Assembly: GCF_003576645.1 (NCBI RefSeq) | Contig: NC_044916.1 | Span: 640,568-704,567 of the forward strand | Direction of reading: 5' to 3' | DNA: 64,000 bases | From: Ipomoea triloba | Taxonomy: Eukaryota > Streptophyta > Magnoliopsida > Solanales > Convolvulaceae | Shown here: positions 35,480-46,400 of the stretch, in pieces | How the letters are laid out: each line of letters begins with the position of its first letter | How positions within the stretch are numbered: position 1 is the first letter of the stretch | Position numbers and translations under genes: made by a program | Notes under the pieces: generated by a model | What the model saw: only the letters and a program-made list of their open reading frames with translations | Told to the model about the DNA's origin: nothing | The model's database searches: none

Positions 35480-35487
35480 CTTTTATA
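35480..35487 (-). promoter_or_regulatory. TATA box of the antisense gene
   Basis: TATAAAAG on the minus strand, about 233 bp upstream of the antisense ATG and outside the LTR. Between the two, ACAG|GTAACTCC (about 35357) and TTGCTAG|GTACAG (about 35255) could be the borders of a 5' UTR intron. Confidence 0.6.
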
Positions 35488-35700
35488 GAGGGAGAAAGAA
35501 GGGGCTGACGGCTCGGCTCCCCACGCCGTAGACCTAGCCTAGGCCCAAGTTCCGAGGTTCGTACGAACGTGACACGTGGACACTAGGGCTGACGATACCC
35601 GCCGACGACGATTTCCTTGTCCCGTTCTGTTGATCAACCTTGGATAGTGCGACCCAGACCCGATCTTACAGCCCGGACTTTTTCTTCAGCGATCGTAAAA

Positions 35701-35720
35701 GACCGGGCTGGGGGGCTAGA
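35701..35720 (+). promoter_or_regulatory. polypurine tract
   Basis: The G-rich stretch GGGCTGGGGGGCTAGA directly precedes the 3' LTR. It is the expected plus-strand primer but is interrupted by a few pyrimidines. Confidence 0.6.
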
Positions 35721-36164
35721 TGATAGGGCTAAAATCCGGTCTCCGTATCCCGATCTCTCTCTCTGAAAAAGGACTCAGCCTGGCCCTTAGATTCTATTCC
35801 CGGTCTGACGAGCCTTGTACAAAACACTCCGGGTCGCCGCGGCAACCCGGGCGGGATTCGAAGTGGAGGTCTCATATCCACCTATCATAAGCGCATTGGA
35901 CCGATAGCGTGACCGGTGCATGTCTGCCACGTGTCCTGCATGCAGCCCGACCGGAATAGGCCTGGCCATATCCGCTATAAAAGGCACATTTAATGTAGAG
36001 AGAAAGGGCTTTTGGCTGGGACCTCTGGAATAGCAGCTAAAGAGACCGGGAGCCGCTGACCCACTGTCACGGAGCTCGGTCACACTTAGAGTATTTTTTC
36101 CTGTACTCTACCATATATTAATACGAATATTATCTTCCGTATTATTCCGTATTATTCCGTATCA
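35721..36164 (+). repeat. 3' LTR of the gypsy element
   Basis: Same 444 bp as the 5' LTR, TATA box at 35976-35983, followed by the TSD CTATA. Confidence 0.95.
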
Positions 36165-36169
36165 CTATA

Positions 36170-36546
36170 TTCTCACTAATTTCTTTTTCACCAACCAAAC
36201 AATTTAATCAATCTTCCTTGTAATATAATTGCTTTTCTATAGAATTTCAATTTCATTTCCCCTCAAACATTTTTCCCGAACCAAAAGGGCCCTAAGAGTT
36301 TTCTATTAGAAATGATTTCGCTATCAACTTTCCACTATTTCAAACTATCTATAAGAGTGGCATGTAACACTAAAAGTGAGAAAAAAAACTGGTTAAAAAT
36401 TTTCTCATCTATGAGATTGGTCATCATAATTTATTCATTCACTATCCTGAGACCAAAACGCAATAAACAATGATTCATTGAAAGTCTCGAGTGGCCCGGT
36501 AACAAGATTCAAGTCAAGAAAGATTCAAGAGAGCTTCCAGCTTAAG
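36170..36546. other. intergenic, shared with unit 2
   Basis: Continues the host sequence of 26033 and aligns with 54892-55080 and 56325-56561. No gene seen. Confidence 0.5.
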
Positions 36547-36709
36547 GACTCAACCAAGGTTGTCTAGGCGGACTTTCTAGGCGACATGCCGTGGACTGCC
36601 TAGTCGACTAGTCGCAATTAACAAAGGTTGTTGACATTCTTGTTCGTGATAATAGCATGAACACCCACATGAACATTATCATTTTTACCATTCAGTCATT
36701 CACCCATTC

Positions 36710-37979
36710 ATTTTCCCATTGAAAATCTTCAAGAATTAATGGGTTGAAGTTGGTTCCTTCTTCACGCCGCTTTTGAAACCGCCTAGCAATCTTCCGGTTA
36801 TATTTCACATAAACCAAATCATTCAACCGTTTATGTTCTAGTCGGTTTCTTTTCTTTGTATGAATCTAAATCATAAAAAATAAAAAATAATTAGTGTTTT
36901 ACTTACAAAAAGTAACACTATTAGTTAGTAACTACTAAGTACTAACTAGTATTTACGAATTCAAATGTGCTCCAGTTACGCTCACAGTCGGCAGATGAAT
37001 AACAAAGGGAAATAATCCGCATTGCTAATTTTGGAGTTGAAAATGATGACATCCAAAAGCCGTCCACCAATCAATATGAACAATATGAACAACATTTTCT
37101 TTTTATATTTCTTCAATCTTGCCCTCAAGCAACCTAGCCAACATCTTCGCATAATGGTATTCGCCCGATGCATCACTCTAAGAAAAAAATCCCCTCTGGA
37201 CTATTGACAAGGAAGTTTATCAAGTGTTTATTTCTTCTGTCAATCCATCCATCAGACATCAACGTACACCCATATCGCTTCCAAGAAACCTTATGCTTTT
37301 CTAACAAGTCTGTTTCCTTTTTTGCTCGATCTCTCTAGGAGTTTGACCCGCAAATCATGATAGCTAGGAGGTCTCCACTCGGATCCTATTTGTGCAACAG
37401 ACTCTAGCATAACCTCAAAACTCCAAGCAGTTGCAGCATTAAATGGAATGCCACAGTCATAGAAGTAATATGCAACATGCATTGCTACTCTATCATTCTC
37501 CTCTTTACTTTTTGTACATTCTTCAAGGGTTCTTTGATAACCCTTGCTATGTCTTTCTTCCACAATTTCTTCAGGGGTTTTTCTAACCATTGCAGCAATT
37601 GATTTTGATGGCGGTTGTGAAAACCTCAAAGCTGCTTGCTTTCTTTTGCTACTAGTCCCCGAACTTGGATGACTAACAGAGTTGTGGGATGATGGTTGTG
37701 TTGGTTCCAATGACACATCTTGTGAACCTTCATCCCCATCATTGGCATCATCATTATCAACCAAAGGTGAACGGCTTGTTCCTTGAATTCTTCAAATATA
37801 TAGTCCCGTATTTCTTTCATTATTTCTGTTGTTGTATTTGGACATGCAACAACATCTCCATAACCCTTGGCTAACTGTTGTTTTAATCTCTTAATCCCTT
37901 GGGTTATTTGTCTTCCACACAAATTGCATTGGATCAAATCTTTTCTACTCAAATCCGGCCAAAACCCGAGACATAGCAA
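36710..37979 (-). pseudogene. hAT transposase, decayed
   Basis: Pieces in order on the minus strand: BED zinc finger (IQCNLCGRQITQGIKRLKQQ, then VVACP); a second frame with YYFYDCGIPFNAATAWSFE and WRPPSYHDLRV; a third frame with RYGCTLMSDGW and NKHLINFLVN (DUF659 region); then, after frameshifts and loss of the central core, the C-terminal dimerisation block SADCERNWSTFE. An intron-like gap precedes HTKKRNRLEHKRLNDLVYVK. At least three frame changes and the missing middle make it non-functional. Confidence 0.85.
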
Positions 37980-38400
37980 TAATTGTGTAGATTTGACATC
38001 AATTGGACAAAAAATGTGTCATTTAAAAACCCTAGACAAAAATATGTAAAGTACCAATGTCATTACCTTCTTTTCAAAACCCTATTTAAAAATAAAGTAA
38101 TTGGACTACCTTCTTTTATTTTTTATTGTTTGACCCCACAAAGAAGGTAATTGCATTGCCTTCTTTTTACTTCTTCAAGAAGGCATCACTCTCAATTTTT
38201 AATAGGAATTTTTTATTACTTCAAATTTGTGTTTTAAAATTTTTATTTTATTAAATATTAATTAATAACATAAAATTTTCAGAAAAAAAATCATATAAAC
38301 AAAAATTTTAAATATCGGTTAAAGTGGTCGTCCACTCTAACGAAATAGTCCGGAAACCATACCTCTAAGACGACGACAACAACAACAATAAAAAAATAAT

Positions 38401-38517
38401 GCCACAACCAAATTCCGTACAACTACTAATTATTATTATTATTATTGTTATAATTATTATTAACAAAACAAATACCAATAATAATAATGTTACAACTAAA
38501 AGTAATATCACTAAATT

Positions 38518-38582
<65 letters not shown>

Positions 38583-38690
38583 AATAAATAGAAAAATAAA
38601 AATAAATAAATAAGTAAATAAATGTCGTACTAATAATCATAATAATAATACCAAATTTTATAATAATAATAATAATAATAATAAACCATA
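38401..38690. repeat. (TAA)n/(ATT)n microsatellite region
   Basis: Long TAA runs, notably 38518-38574, with TAAA variants after them. Confidence 0.9.
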
Positions 38691-38724
38691 AACACTAATT
38701 ATTATTATTTAATAAAACTAAATA

Positions 38725-38934
38725 TTTAATTTTCTAATCAATATCGTATAAACAATAAACACTAATAATAATAATAAATATTTAATTTTCTAATCAATAT
38801 CGTATAAACAATAAACACTAATAATAATAATAAATATTTAATTTTCTAATCAATATCGTATAAACAATAAACACTAATAATAATAATAAATATTTAATTT
38901 TCTAATCAATATCGTATAAACAATAAACACTAAT
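38725..38934. repeat. 56-bp tandem repeat, about 3.8 units
   Basis: Units starting at 38725, 38781, 38837 and 38893 with TTTAATTTTCTAATCAATAT and CGTATAAACAATAAACAC. They are practically identical, so the expansion is recent. Confidence 0.9.
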
Positions 38935-38935
38935 A

Positions 38936-39156
38936 CTCACTCTGTCCCATTTTACCTGTCATATTTACAATTCATTGGTCAAACCAACCCTTTCTTCTTT
39001 GCTTATTTTCTTTAGTAATTTTTTATTATTTTTAAATTTAATTTTTTGTGTTTAATAGTACTTTTAATGTAGTTTCTAAATATATAAATTTTATATATTT
39101 ATGAAAAAATGGATTAAAAATTAACAAACCAGACAACTATTTTGGGACGGATGTAG
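38936..39156. mobile_element. Stowaway-type (Tc1/mariner) MITE
   Basis: 221 bp with terminal repeats CTCACTCTGTCCCATTTT and (reverse complement of the right end) CTACATCCGTCCCAAAAT. The TSD is TA (38934-38935 and 39157-39158), and the interior is AT-rich and non-coding. This matches the Stowaway terminal consensus CTCCCTCCGTCCC. Confidence 0.85.
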
Positions 39157-39169
39157 TAATAATTATAAT

Positions 39170-39182
39170 TATTTTTTGAGAG

Positions 39183-39213
<31 letters not shown>

Positions 39214-40074
39214 GTTATTATTAGTTTATTACCTGTAGCTAGTAAATGCGTGAATTGCAACATTTTTTTTGTCATTACTAATTGTGAAGCCTGGGAATAG
39301 GGAATGGGGATGACAAATTGAATGTTGCAAGTGCCTTTCTCTCTCTCTCTGACACAGAACTTAGCTTCTGCACAAAAAAGTCAACAACCCCCAAAACCCA
39401 TACTTCCATGATCTTTAGAATTAACCATTCGTTTAGAGTCCTTTGATGGATCATAATAAGTAATTTCAGTACTTTTGTTGTTTATAATCTGTCAAAAACA
39501 ACATAAATGAACTCCTAAATATACACAATTACACATTAACAGTGAAGTATTTAACACTGCCAAGTGCTAACAACATCAAAAAACACTGCCTGAGTATTTC
39601 AAAGAATAAAAACCGTGGCAGCAGCAGAGGAATAATACAAAACAAATAAAAAAACGTGGCAGCAGAGGAATAAAAGAAGAAATTTTTTAAAAAAAACGTG
39701 GCAGCAGCAGAGGAAAGCAGAAAAAGACAATGAGGCAGCAGGCAGCATTCAGAAAAAAGAAAGAAGAAGGAAGAAGAAAGAAGAAGCAAACAAGAAAGAA
39801 AGAGGGAAGCAGTCGGCAGAAAGAAAGAAGAAAGAAGAAAGAATACCAGGCGTGCGTGGTGGTCGGCGAGTGTAGCAGGAGAGAAATGGTGGTGGTCAGG
39901 CAGGTCGACACTGAGGTCACGAAATGACTCCAAATGAAGCGGCTTGCGGATGTTAATTGGTTTAGGGTTAGAAATTTCAATTCTTTTTTTTTTTTTTTTA
40001 AATACAAAAACTCAGGCCGAACCCGGTTAAACCCAGGTCAACACTGGGTTAGGCGTCTTGGGTGTCGTCTAGAG
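39170..40074. other. interior of the hAT element, no gene recognised
   Basis: Holds an ATT run (39187-39225) and a purine-rich stretch (39600-39850). The latter gives Phe/Leu/Ser-rich minus-strand frames that I take as composition artefacts. Confidence 0.5.
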
Positions 40075-41420
40075 TAGGGATGACAATTTGTCCCGTCCCG
40101 AGAGATGAGGATGGAGTAAATTTTCGGGGAACGGGAACGGGGAATGAATGTAATTCCCCGTCGGGAACGGGGATACCGCTCCCCGCCCTGCCCGTCCCCG
40201 AATAATTATTATAATTATATATACATATAGAAGTCTATTCAGGTGATGACTAATGTATTATAGAGGATTTTGAGGATCAATCCTAGTCATTGATTTCTAA
40301 AAATTAAAGGTGTAGATTTAGGTAATGTTTAAATTAGTATTTTAGTTAATTAAGGCAAAGATGATATTTTACATTAATTAGTATTATGGAAAGCTTTTGA
40401 TTAATTAATATAGAATCACTATTGAATTATAATTAAGGTTAGAAAATCAGTACGGCATTTCATACGGATGAAACAAAAAACAAACCAAAGACTCACGTAG
40501 AAAAGGTTATGAACACCGATGTGTGCCTATTTACTGAGTATTGTGTGCCTATAACGTATTAGTTGTGTAGTGAAAAATAATAGAATTAGGTTAATGAAAG
40601 TTTTAAAGATAATTGTTTTTTTTTTAAGGTTATGAACACCGGTGTGTGGCTACGTCGTATTCTAATGATTTGTTTTTTATTAATTTTTTTGGGAAGAATT
40701 TTTTGCATCAGCTTCATATAGATACTTGAATTACCTGTGACGTATGAGTTGTGTGCATAGCGTGAATAATAATAGAAGTAGGTAATGAAAAATTTAAGGA
40801 ATAATTTTTTTTTAAAGTGTTAGATTGATTACTAAATGCTTTTGTTTTGGAAGAATTTTGTGTATATACTATACTTATATTCCGTATGCATAAGGAAACA
40901 TACATGTGTGACATTTACTGATATAATATTGCCTCAATAATTAAATCATGTGCCCAGACGGTCAGGAAGGAAATACTGAGGCACACAATACCCAGTAAAT
41001 AGGCACACAACGGTGTTCATAACTTTTTTTTTGAAAAAAACATTTATCTTTAAAACTTTTCATTAACCTACTTTTATTATTTTTCACGTTAGGCACACAA
41101 CTCATACGTTATAGGCACACATCGGTGTTTATAACATTTTCTACACGAGTCTTTGGTTTGTTTTTTTGTTTCGTTCGTATGCAATGCAGTACTAATTTTC
41201 TAACCTCAATTACAATTCAATAGTGATTCTATATTAGTTAATCAAAAGCCTTCCATAATACTAATTAATATAAAATATCATATTTGCCTTAATTACTAAT
41301 TGCATGCGCTATTACCATATTAATCATCTTCTAATCTAGGCCGTTTATGTTTTTTTTATTTAATGACTATGATTAGTCCTCATAGTCCTCTATACTATAT
41401 AGTCCTCATGTGAACAAGGG

Positions 41421-41465
<45 letters not shown>

Positions 41466-41751
41466 TTTAATTATATATATAAACATAATGTATGTATAAA
41501 AACGTAATGTACTGCCTATACAGTGCCATTACATATAATATATATATAGTATATTTTAGAATTAAAGTCTTAGTTTTTAAAATTAAAATTATACTAATTT
41601 AAGATTTTTTACTAAAAATTAATCAGGGACAGGAATTTTCTGTCCCCGCTAAATTCCCCGCGGGGTGAGAATGGGGACTATTTTCCATTCCCGCCGGGGA
41701 TGGGGTCGGGGTTTCGGGGACAGGGCCTGCCCCGTCCCGTTGCCATCCCTA
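40075..41751. mobile_element. second hAT-like element nested in the first, GC-rich ends
   Basis: Termini TAGGGATGACAA and (reverse complement) TAGGGATGGCAA, each followed by GGGACGGGG/CCCCGTCCC-rich subterminal DNA. The flanking 8-mers GTCTAGAG and GCCTGGAC agree only 5/8, so the TSD is old or my boundary is off by a few bases. Non-coding. Confidence 0.6.
40231..41422. mobile_element. foldback element with arms of about 430-450 bp
   Basis: The left arm (about 40231-40660) and right arm (about 40975-41422) are inverted copies. Shared stretches include TATAGAATCACTATTGAATT, AAACAAACCAAAGACTC and ACACCGATGTGTGCCTATAA. The loop is about 310 bp. It sits inside the GC-rich element and next to TA repeats (41424-41460), which hides any TSD. 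Confidence 0.8.
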
Positions 41752-41841
41752 GCCTGGACGACTACGCGAGGCGAGCCAACTAGGCGGGAGGTCTGGACCG
41801 CCCAGACGCCTAGGCGACCCCTTAACAACCTTGGACTCAAC

Positions 41842-42522
41842 ATCTTTTTGTGAAGAAGAAAATCAATATGGAAAAATAATTCTATTTTGTCTCTACATCA
41901 AAACTTTTGAAGAGAGCTTCTAGCTTAAGGACTCAAGCAAACATTTCAAGCAACAAGCTTACTTATGACAATCAATGTGAAGAAAATCCAGACTTCAATA
42001 TCTTATTGAATTTCCTGGTGTGAAATTATTTCTTTTTGCAAGGTGTATTTTTTTTATTAGATGGTGAATTACTTTTGCAAGAATTGTATTTTATTTTGGG
42101 TGAAAACTACTTTTGCAAAATGTTTTTTTTTTTTTTTGGGTAGAAATTACTTTTGTAAAAGTTGTATTTTAAATTTTGGGTAGGGAATTACTTTTACAAA
42201 TTTGTATTTTTATTTTGGGTGGGATAAGGGACCTAGAATATTTAATACCTTATTTTCCCTTATAAATACCCCATAACCCAATGGTCCAAACACACCTTGT
42301 AAGATTGAATTTCAGTGAAAATTCCATGCTTTTCTTCGCAAGTGCATTGAAGTTTAGGTTATTTGTGAGAAGCATTCAATCTAGGTAAACTAGTGAGAAG
42401 CTAGTTTATAAGCCAATAAGGCATATCCCAGTATCTTGTTCTTTATATTCATACACATCCAAATAGAAAAATGAAAACTATTACTCATATTATATAACTA
42501 ATTTTTTGTTTGTATCTTAATT
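41842..42522. repeat. host sequence with T-rich 40-bp repeats
   Basis: Aligns with 56570-57730. At 42065-42225 four units of ATTACTTTTGCAA..TTGTATTTT..TTTGGGTGG occur. Unit 2 has about seven (56800-57070). Confidence 0.6.
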
Positions 42523-42536
42523 CAAGTGCTAAATTC

Positions 42537-42837
42537 CTTTTCTTCTTTTTTTTTTTTTTTTTTTGGTGAGGAAAAGGAGGCTAAGCCTCGAAACTATCTA
42601 ATCATACGGGTGCAGCACCCCAACATCACGAGCAAGTAGCGCCGCCAAACCCTTCGGAGCATCTTCAAAGACCCAAGTGCCCCATTTCTTTCGTTTGACC
42701 CAACTTGGCTAAGAAGTCAGCACAAATATTACATTCCCTAAAGGTATGAGCAAATGAGATTTTGTCAAACTTTGCCGCCATGGAAAAGCAATCTTCTAAT
42801 AGGTGCCGTGGCAATGGGCAATATCATCTTCGTTACC
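42537..42837 (-). mobile_element. LINE 3' end, 5'-truncated
   Basis: On the minus strand a frame reads FAHTFRECNICADFLAKLGQ, the end of the RNase H domain typical of plant L1-type LINEs. Then come a stop, a 3' UTR, and a poly(A) tail (plus-strand T run 42546-42563). Target duplication CAAGTGCTAAATTC at the left (42523-42536) and a decayed TGCTAAATT at the right (42838). The unit 2 copy is at 57738-58006. Confidence 0.75.
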
Positions 42838-42849
42838 TGCTAAATTTCT

Positions 42850-43376
<527 letters not shown>

Positions 43377-43426
43377 CAACATACTGTGACAGGCTACTTT
43401 GTGTTCTTTTCTCTTCTTGTCTGGGA

Positions 43427-43450
43427 ATGAGGAGAAGCAGAACAACATGA
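43427..43450 (+). promoter_or_regulatory. 7-codon upstream ORF overlapping the ABCB copy B start
   Basis: Same arrangement as in copy A: an ATG at 43427 and a TGA overlapping the main ATG (43447). Confidence 0.5.
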
Positions 43451-46400
43451 CTATAGAGGCAGGCAAGAACTGGGTTCCATTCTACAAGCTCTTCTCCTAT
43501 GCGGATTTTACAGATAAAATCTTGATGGGAATTGGCACAGTAGGTTCCATCGCGAGTGGTGTGTGTGAGATAATGGTGGTTGTCTTCTTCGGAGAGCTGA
43601 TCGATGCCTTTGGACACAACAAGGATAGAAACAATGTTGTTCCAGCAGTTTCCAAGGTATTTACTTTAAGAATGTTTTTAGACTGTCTGCAAATCGAGTT
43701 AAATGTGCTGCTTATCAATGTCTAACCTGTCAAATTTAGGTGTCATTGAAATTTGTCTATGCTGCTTTTGCTATGGGTGCATCCTCGTTTTTTCGTAAGT
43801 ACTTTTAGCCATTGATCATATCTCCCTCTTACAGTTTTTCCTAGTACTGCATTTCAGAACCATGGGTTGGTTAATCTTTGTACACAGAGGTGGCTTGCTG
43901 GATAGTCACAGGAGACCGACAGGCTGCCCGAATAAGGAACCTTTATTTGACAAGTATTCTAAGACAAGACATCGGTTTTTTTGACAAGGAAATAAGCACA
44001 GGTGAAACTACTGCAAATATGTCCGGTGACATTGTTGTCCTGCAAAATGCTATGGGTGAAAAGGTACACTACCCATCATTCCAAATGTTTGAGAATTCTC
44101 AGTTTAAATTATCTCTGAACTTTTCACTGTGTGCATATATAGGTGGGGAAGTTCATTAAGCTGGTTGCAGAATTTGTAGCAGGATTTGTGGTTGCCTTAG
44201 TTAGAGGGTGGCATCTTGCACTGGTTATGTTATCCACTCTTCCCCCCGTGGGGCTATCTGCCGCGATCACATTAATCTTCATGGCGAAAACTGCATCTCG
44301 TGCACAAAGCGCTTATACTACAGCTGCAAATGTAGTAGAGCAGACTGTTAGCTCAATTAAAATGGTATGGTTCTGAGCCTCTAATTCACGGCATCCCATG
44401 ATGCCATTTGGTCTGGTTCTAAGTTTACTTGAGTTGTTCTCTCCCTCTCCCTCTCCCAGGTTGCGTCGTTTACAGGAGAAAACAAAGCGGTGGCTAGCTA
44501 CAAAGCGTCGCTTGCCAAGGCTTACAAGTCTGAGGTTTATCAATATCTTGCTCAGGGATTAGGCATTGGGACATTCACGTTTATTCTGTTCTCCAGTTTC
44601 TCTCTGTCTTTCTGGTATGGTGGGAGGTTGGTCTTGGAAAAGGGCTATATGGGCGGTGAAGTTATTAATGTAACCTTAGCTGTATTGTTCGGATCAATGT
44701 GAGTTCTTGATTTGTAATCCATAAAGTGCCCAAACTTGCTAAAGAACACATTTTCTGTTGGAAATTTTTCAACTTTTTTAAATATGCTCATATCAGGGCT
44801 CTGGGAAAAGCATCAGACTGTATGGAAGCATTTGCTACAGGGCAAGCTGCAATGTTCAAGATGTTTGAGATTATAAACCGAAACCCAGAGGTGGATGCAA
44901 ACGAGATCGACGGTAGAGTGTTGGATGATATTCGAGGCGAAATTGAGCTGAGAGATGTCTGTTTCAGTTACCCAACCAGACCAAAGGACCAAATACTCAA
45001 TGGGTTTTCAGTGTTAGTTCCCAGTGGGAAAACCTTAGCTTTGGTTGGTCACAGTGGCAGTGGCAAGTCAACAGTGATAAGCCTGATAGAGAGGTTCTAT
45101 GATCCACAATCTGGAGAAATCCTCATTGATGGGGTCAATATTAAAATGTTCAAGCTGAAATGGCTCAGGCAACAAATCGGCCTGGTAAGTCAAGAGCCTG
45201 TTCTATTCACAACCACTATAAAAGAAAACATTGCCTATGGAAAAGACTGTGCAACTATGGAGGAAATCAAAGTTGCAGCCGAGTTGGCAAACGCTTACAA
45301 GTTCATTAAAGATCTGCCTCAGGTTTCATTCATTTCGCTAACTATGTTCATTGATAGATATTGTCCATCAACATTAACCAGAAGGCTGCTGGTTTTTTTG
45401 TGTAGGGACTAGACACCATGGTAGGAGAAAGGGGAACTCAGTTGTCAGGTGGACAGAAGCAGCGAATCGCCATAGCTCGAGCAATCTTAAAAGAACCGCG
45501 GATTTTGTTGTTGGACGAGGCAACGAGTGCCCTAGATGCTGAATCTGAAAGAGCTGTACAAGAAGCACTGGAAAAAGTTATGGTGAATAGAACAACTGTC
45601 ATAGTTGCACATCGTCTAAGCACAATTAGAAAAGCGGATATCATTGCAGTTGTTCATCAAGGACAGATTGCAGAGAAAGGTATCTGATTATCTCAACTCA
45701 CATGACCTTATTAATCCATACGTTCTTTATTCTCAAAAAAATCCGTATGTTCTCTATTATATTTTCAATGTAAGACTCTTAACAATGGTTTTGGCATTCA
45801 GGCACTCATTCTCAACTTCTCAAGAATCCTGAAGGAGCCTACTCTCGGCTTCTGCACTTGCAAGAAGCGAATAAAGCAGAAGAATTGCAGGGAGGTGAGG
45901 ATATGACAGCAGAATCCAATATAGTGTTGGAAAAATGGAGCTCGGGTTCAATGTCAATAGAAGTTGCTGAAAACTATCCCTCAAGACATGGGATTTCATC
46001 CAACAAAACACCCGAAAAGGCGGCAGATGTTTCACTTTGTCGCTTTGCCTCACTCAGCAAGCCAGAACTTCCAACACTCGCAGCAGCTGCCACTTCTGCT
46101 CTAATTTATGGAGCTATCCTCCCCGTTTTTGGATTACTTTTTGCCAATATGATCCAAACATATTACTTGCCACCAAATAAAATGAAGAAAGATTCAGCAT
46201 TCTGGGCACTAATGCTTGTAGTTCTTGGAGCAGTGTCATTACTCTCTATTCTGATAACGTCATGCCTATTCGGGGTTGCTAGAGGTAAACTGATCAATCG
46301 AATTGCATCCATGTGCTTTGAAAAGGTCGTTCATACAGAAATTGGTTGGTTCGATGAGCCACAGAACGCGAGTGGAGTACTAGCTGCAAAGCTCTCTTCT

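Larger units (their letters stand above)
26039..36164 (+). mobile_element. complete Ty3/gypsy LTR retrotransposon, Tat/Retand type, 10.1 kb
   Basis: Two 444-bp LTRs (26039-26482 and 35721-36164), TG/CA ends, and a perfect 5-bp TSD CTATA (26034-26038 and 36165-36169). The LTRs look identical by eye, which indicates very recent insertion. Order: LTR, PBS, single gag-pol frame, 62-bp repeat array, antisense gene, polypurine tract, LTR. Two RNase H domains plus an antisense gene with a gypsy-type transposase-like domain are features of the Tat/Retand group. The GC content is far above the surroundings. The matching site in unit 2 is empty at 54887-54891 (CAATA). Confidence 0.97.
36555..41833 (-). 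mobile_element. hAT transposon, 5.3 kb, with nested insertions
   Basis: Terminal inverted repeats CAAGGTTGT at both ends and a perfect 8-bp TSD GACTCAAC (36547-36554 and 41834-41841). The empty site is readable in unit 2 at 56562-56569. CTAGGCG motifs are clustered near both ends. It contains a broken transposase on the minus strand (36710-37979), an AT-rich middle, a Stowaway MITE, and another transposon that is itself interrupted. It is immobile by itself unless helped. Confidence 0.93.

Noticed and set aside
38365..38640. Tyr-rich minus-strand ORF
   Set aside because: A translated TAA/ATT microsatellite.
39529..39933. Phe/Leu/Ser-rich minus-strand ORF
   Set aside because: A translated purine/pyrimidine tract within the hAT element.
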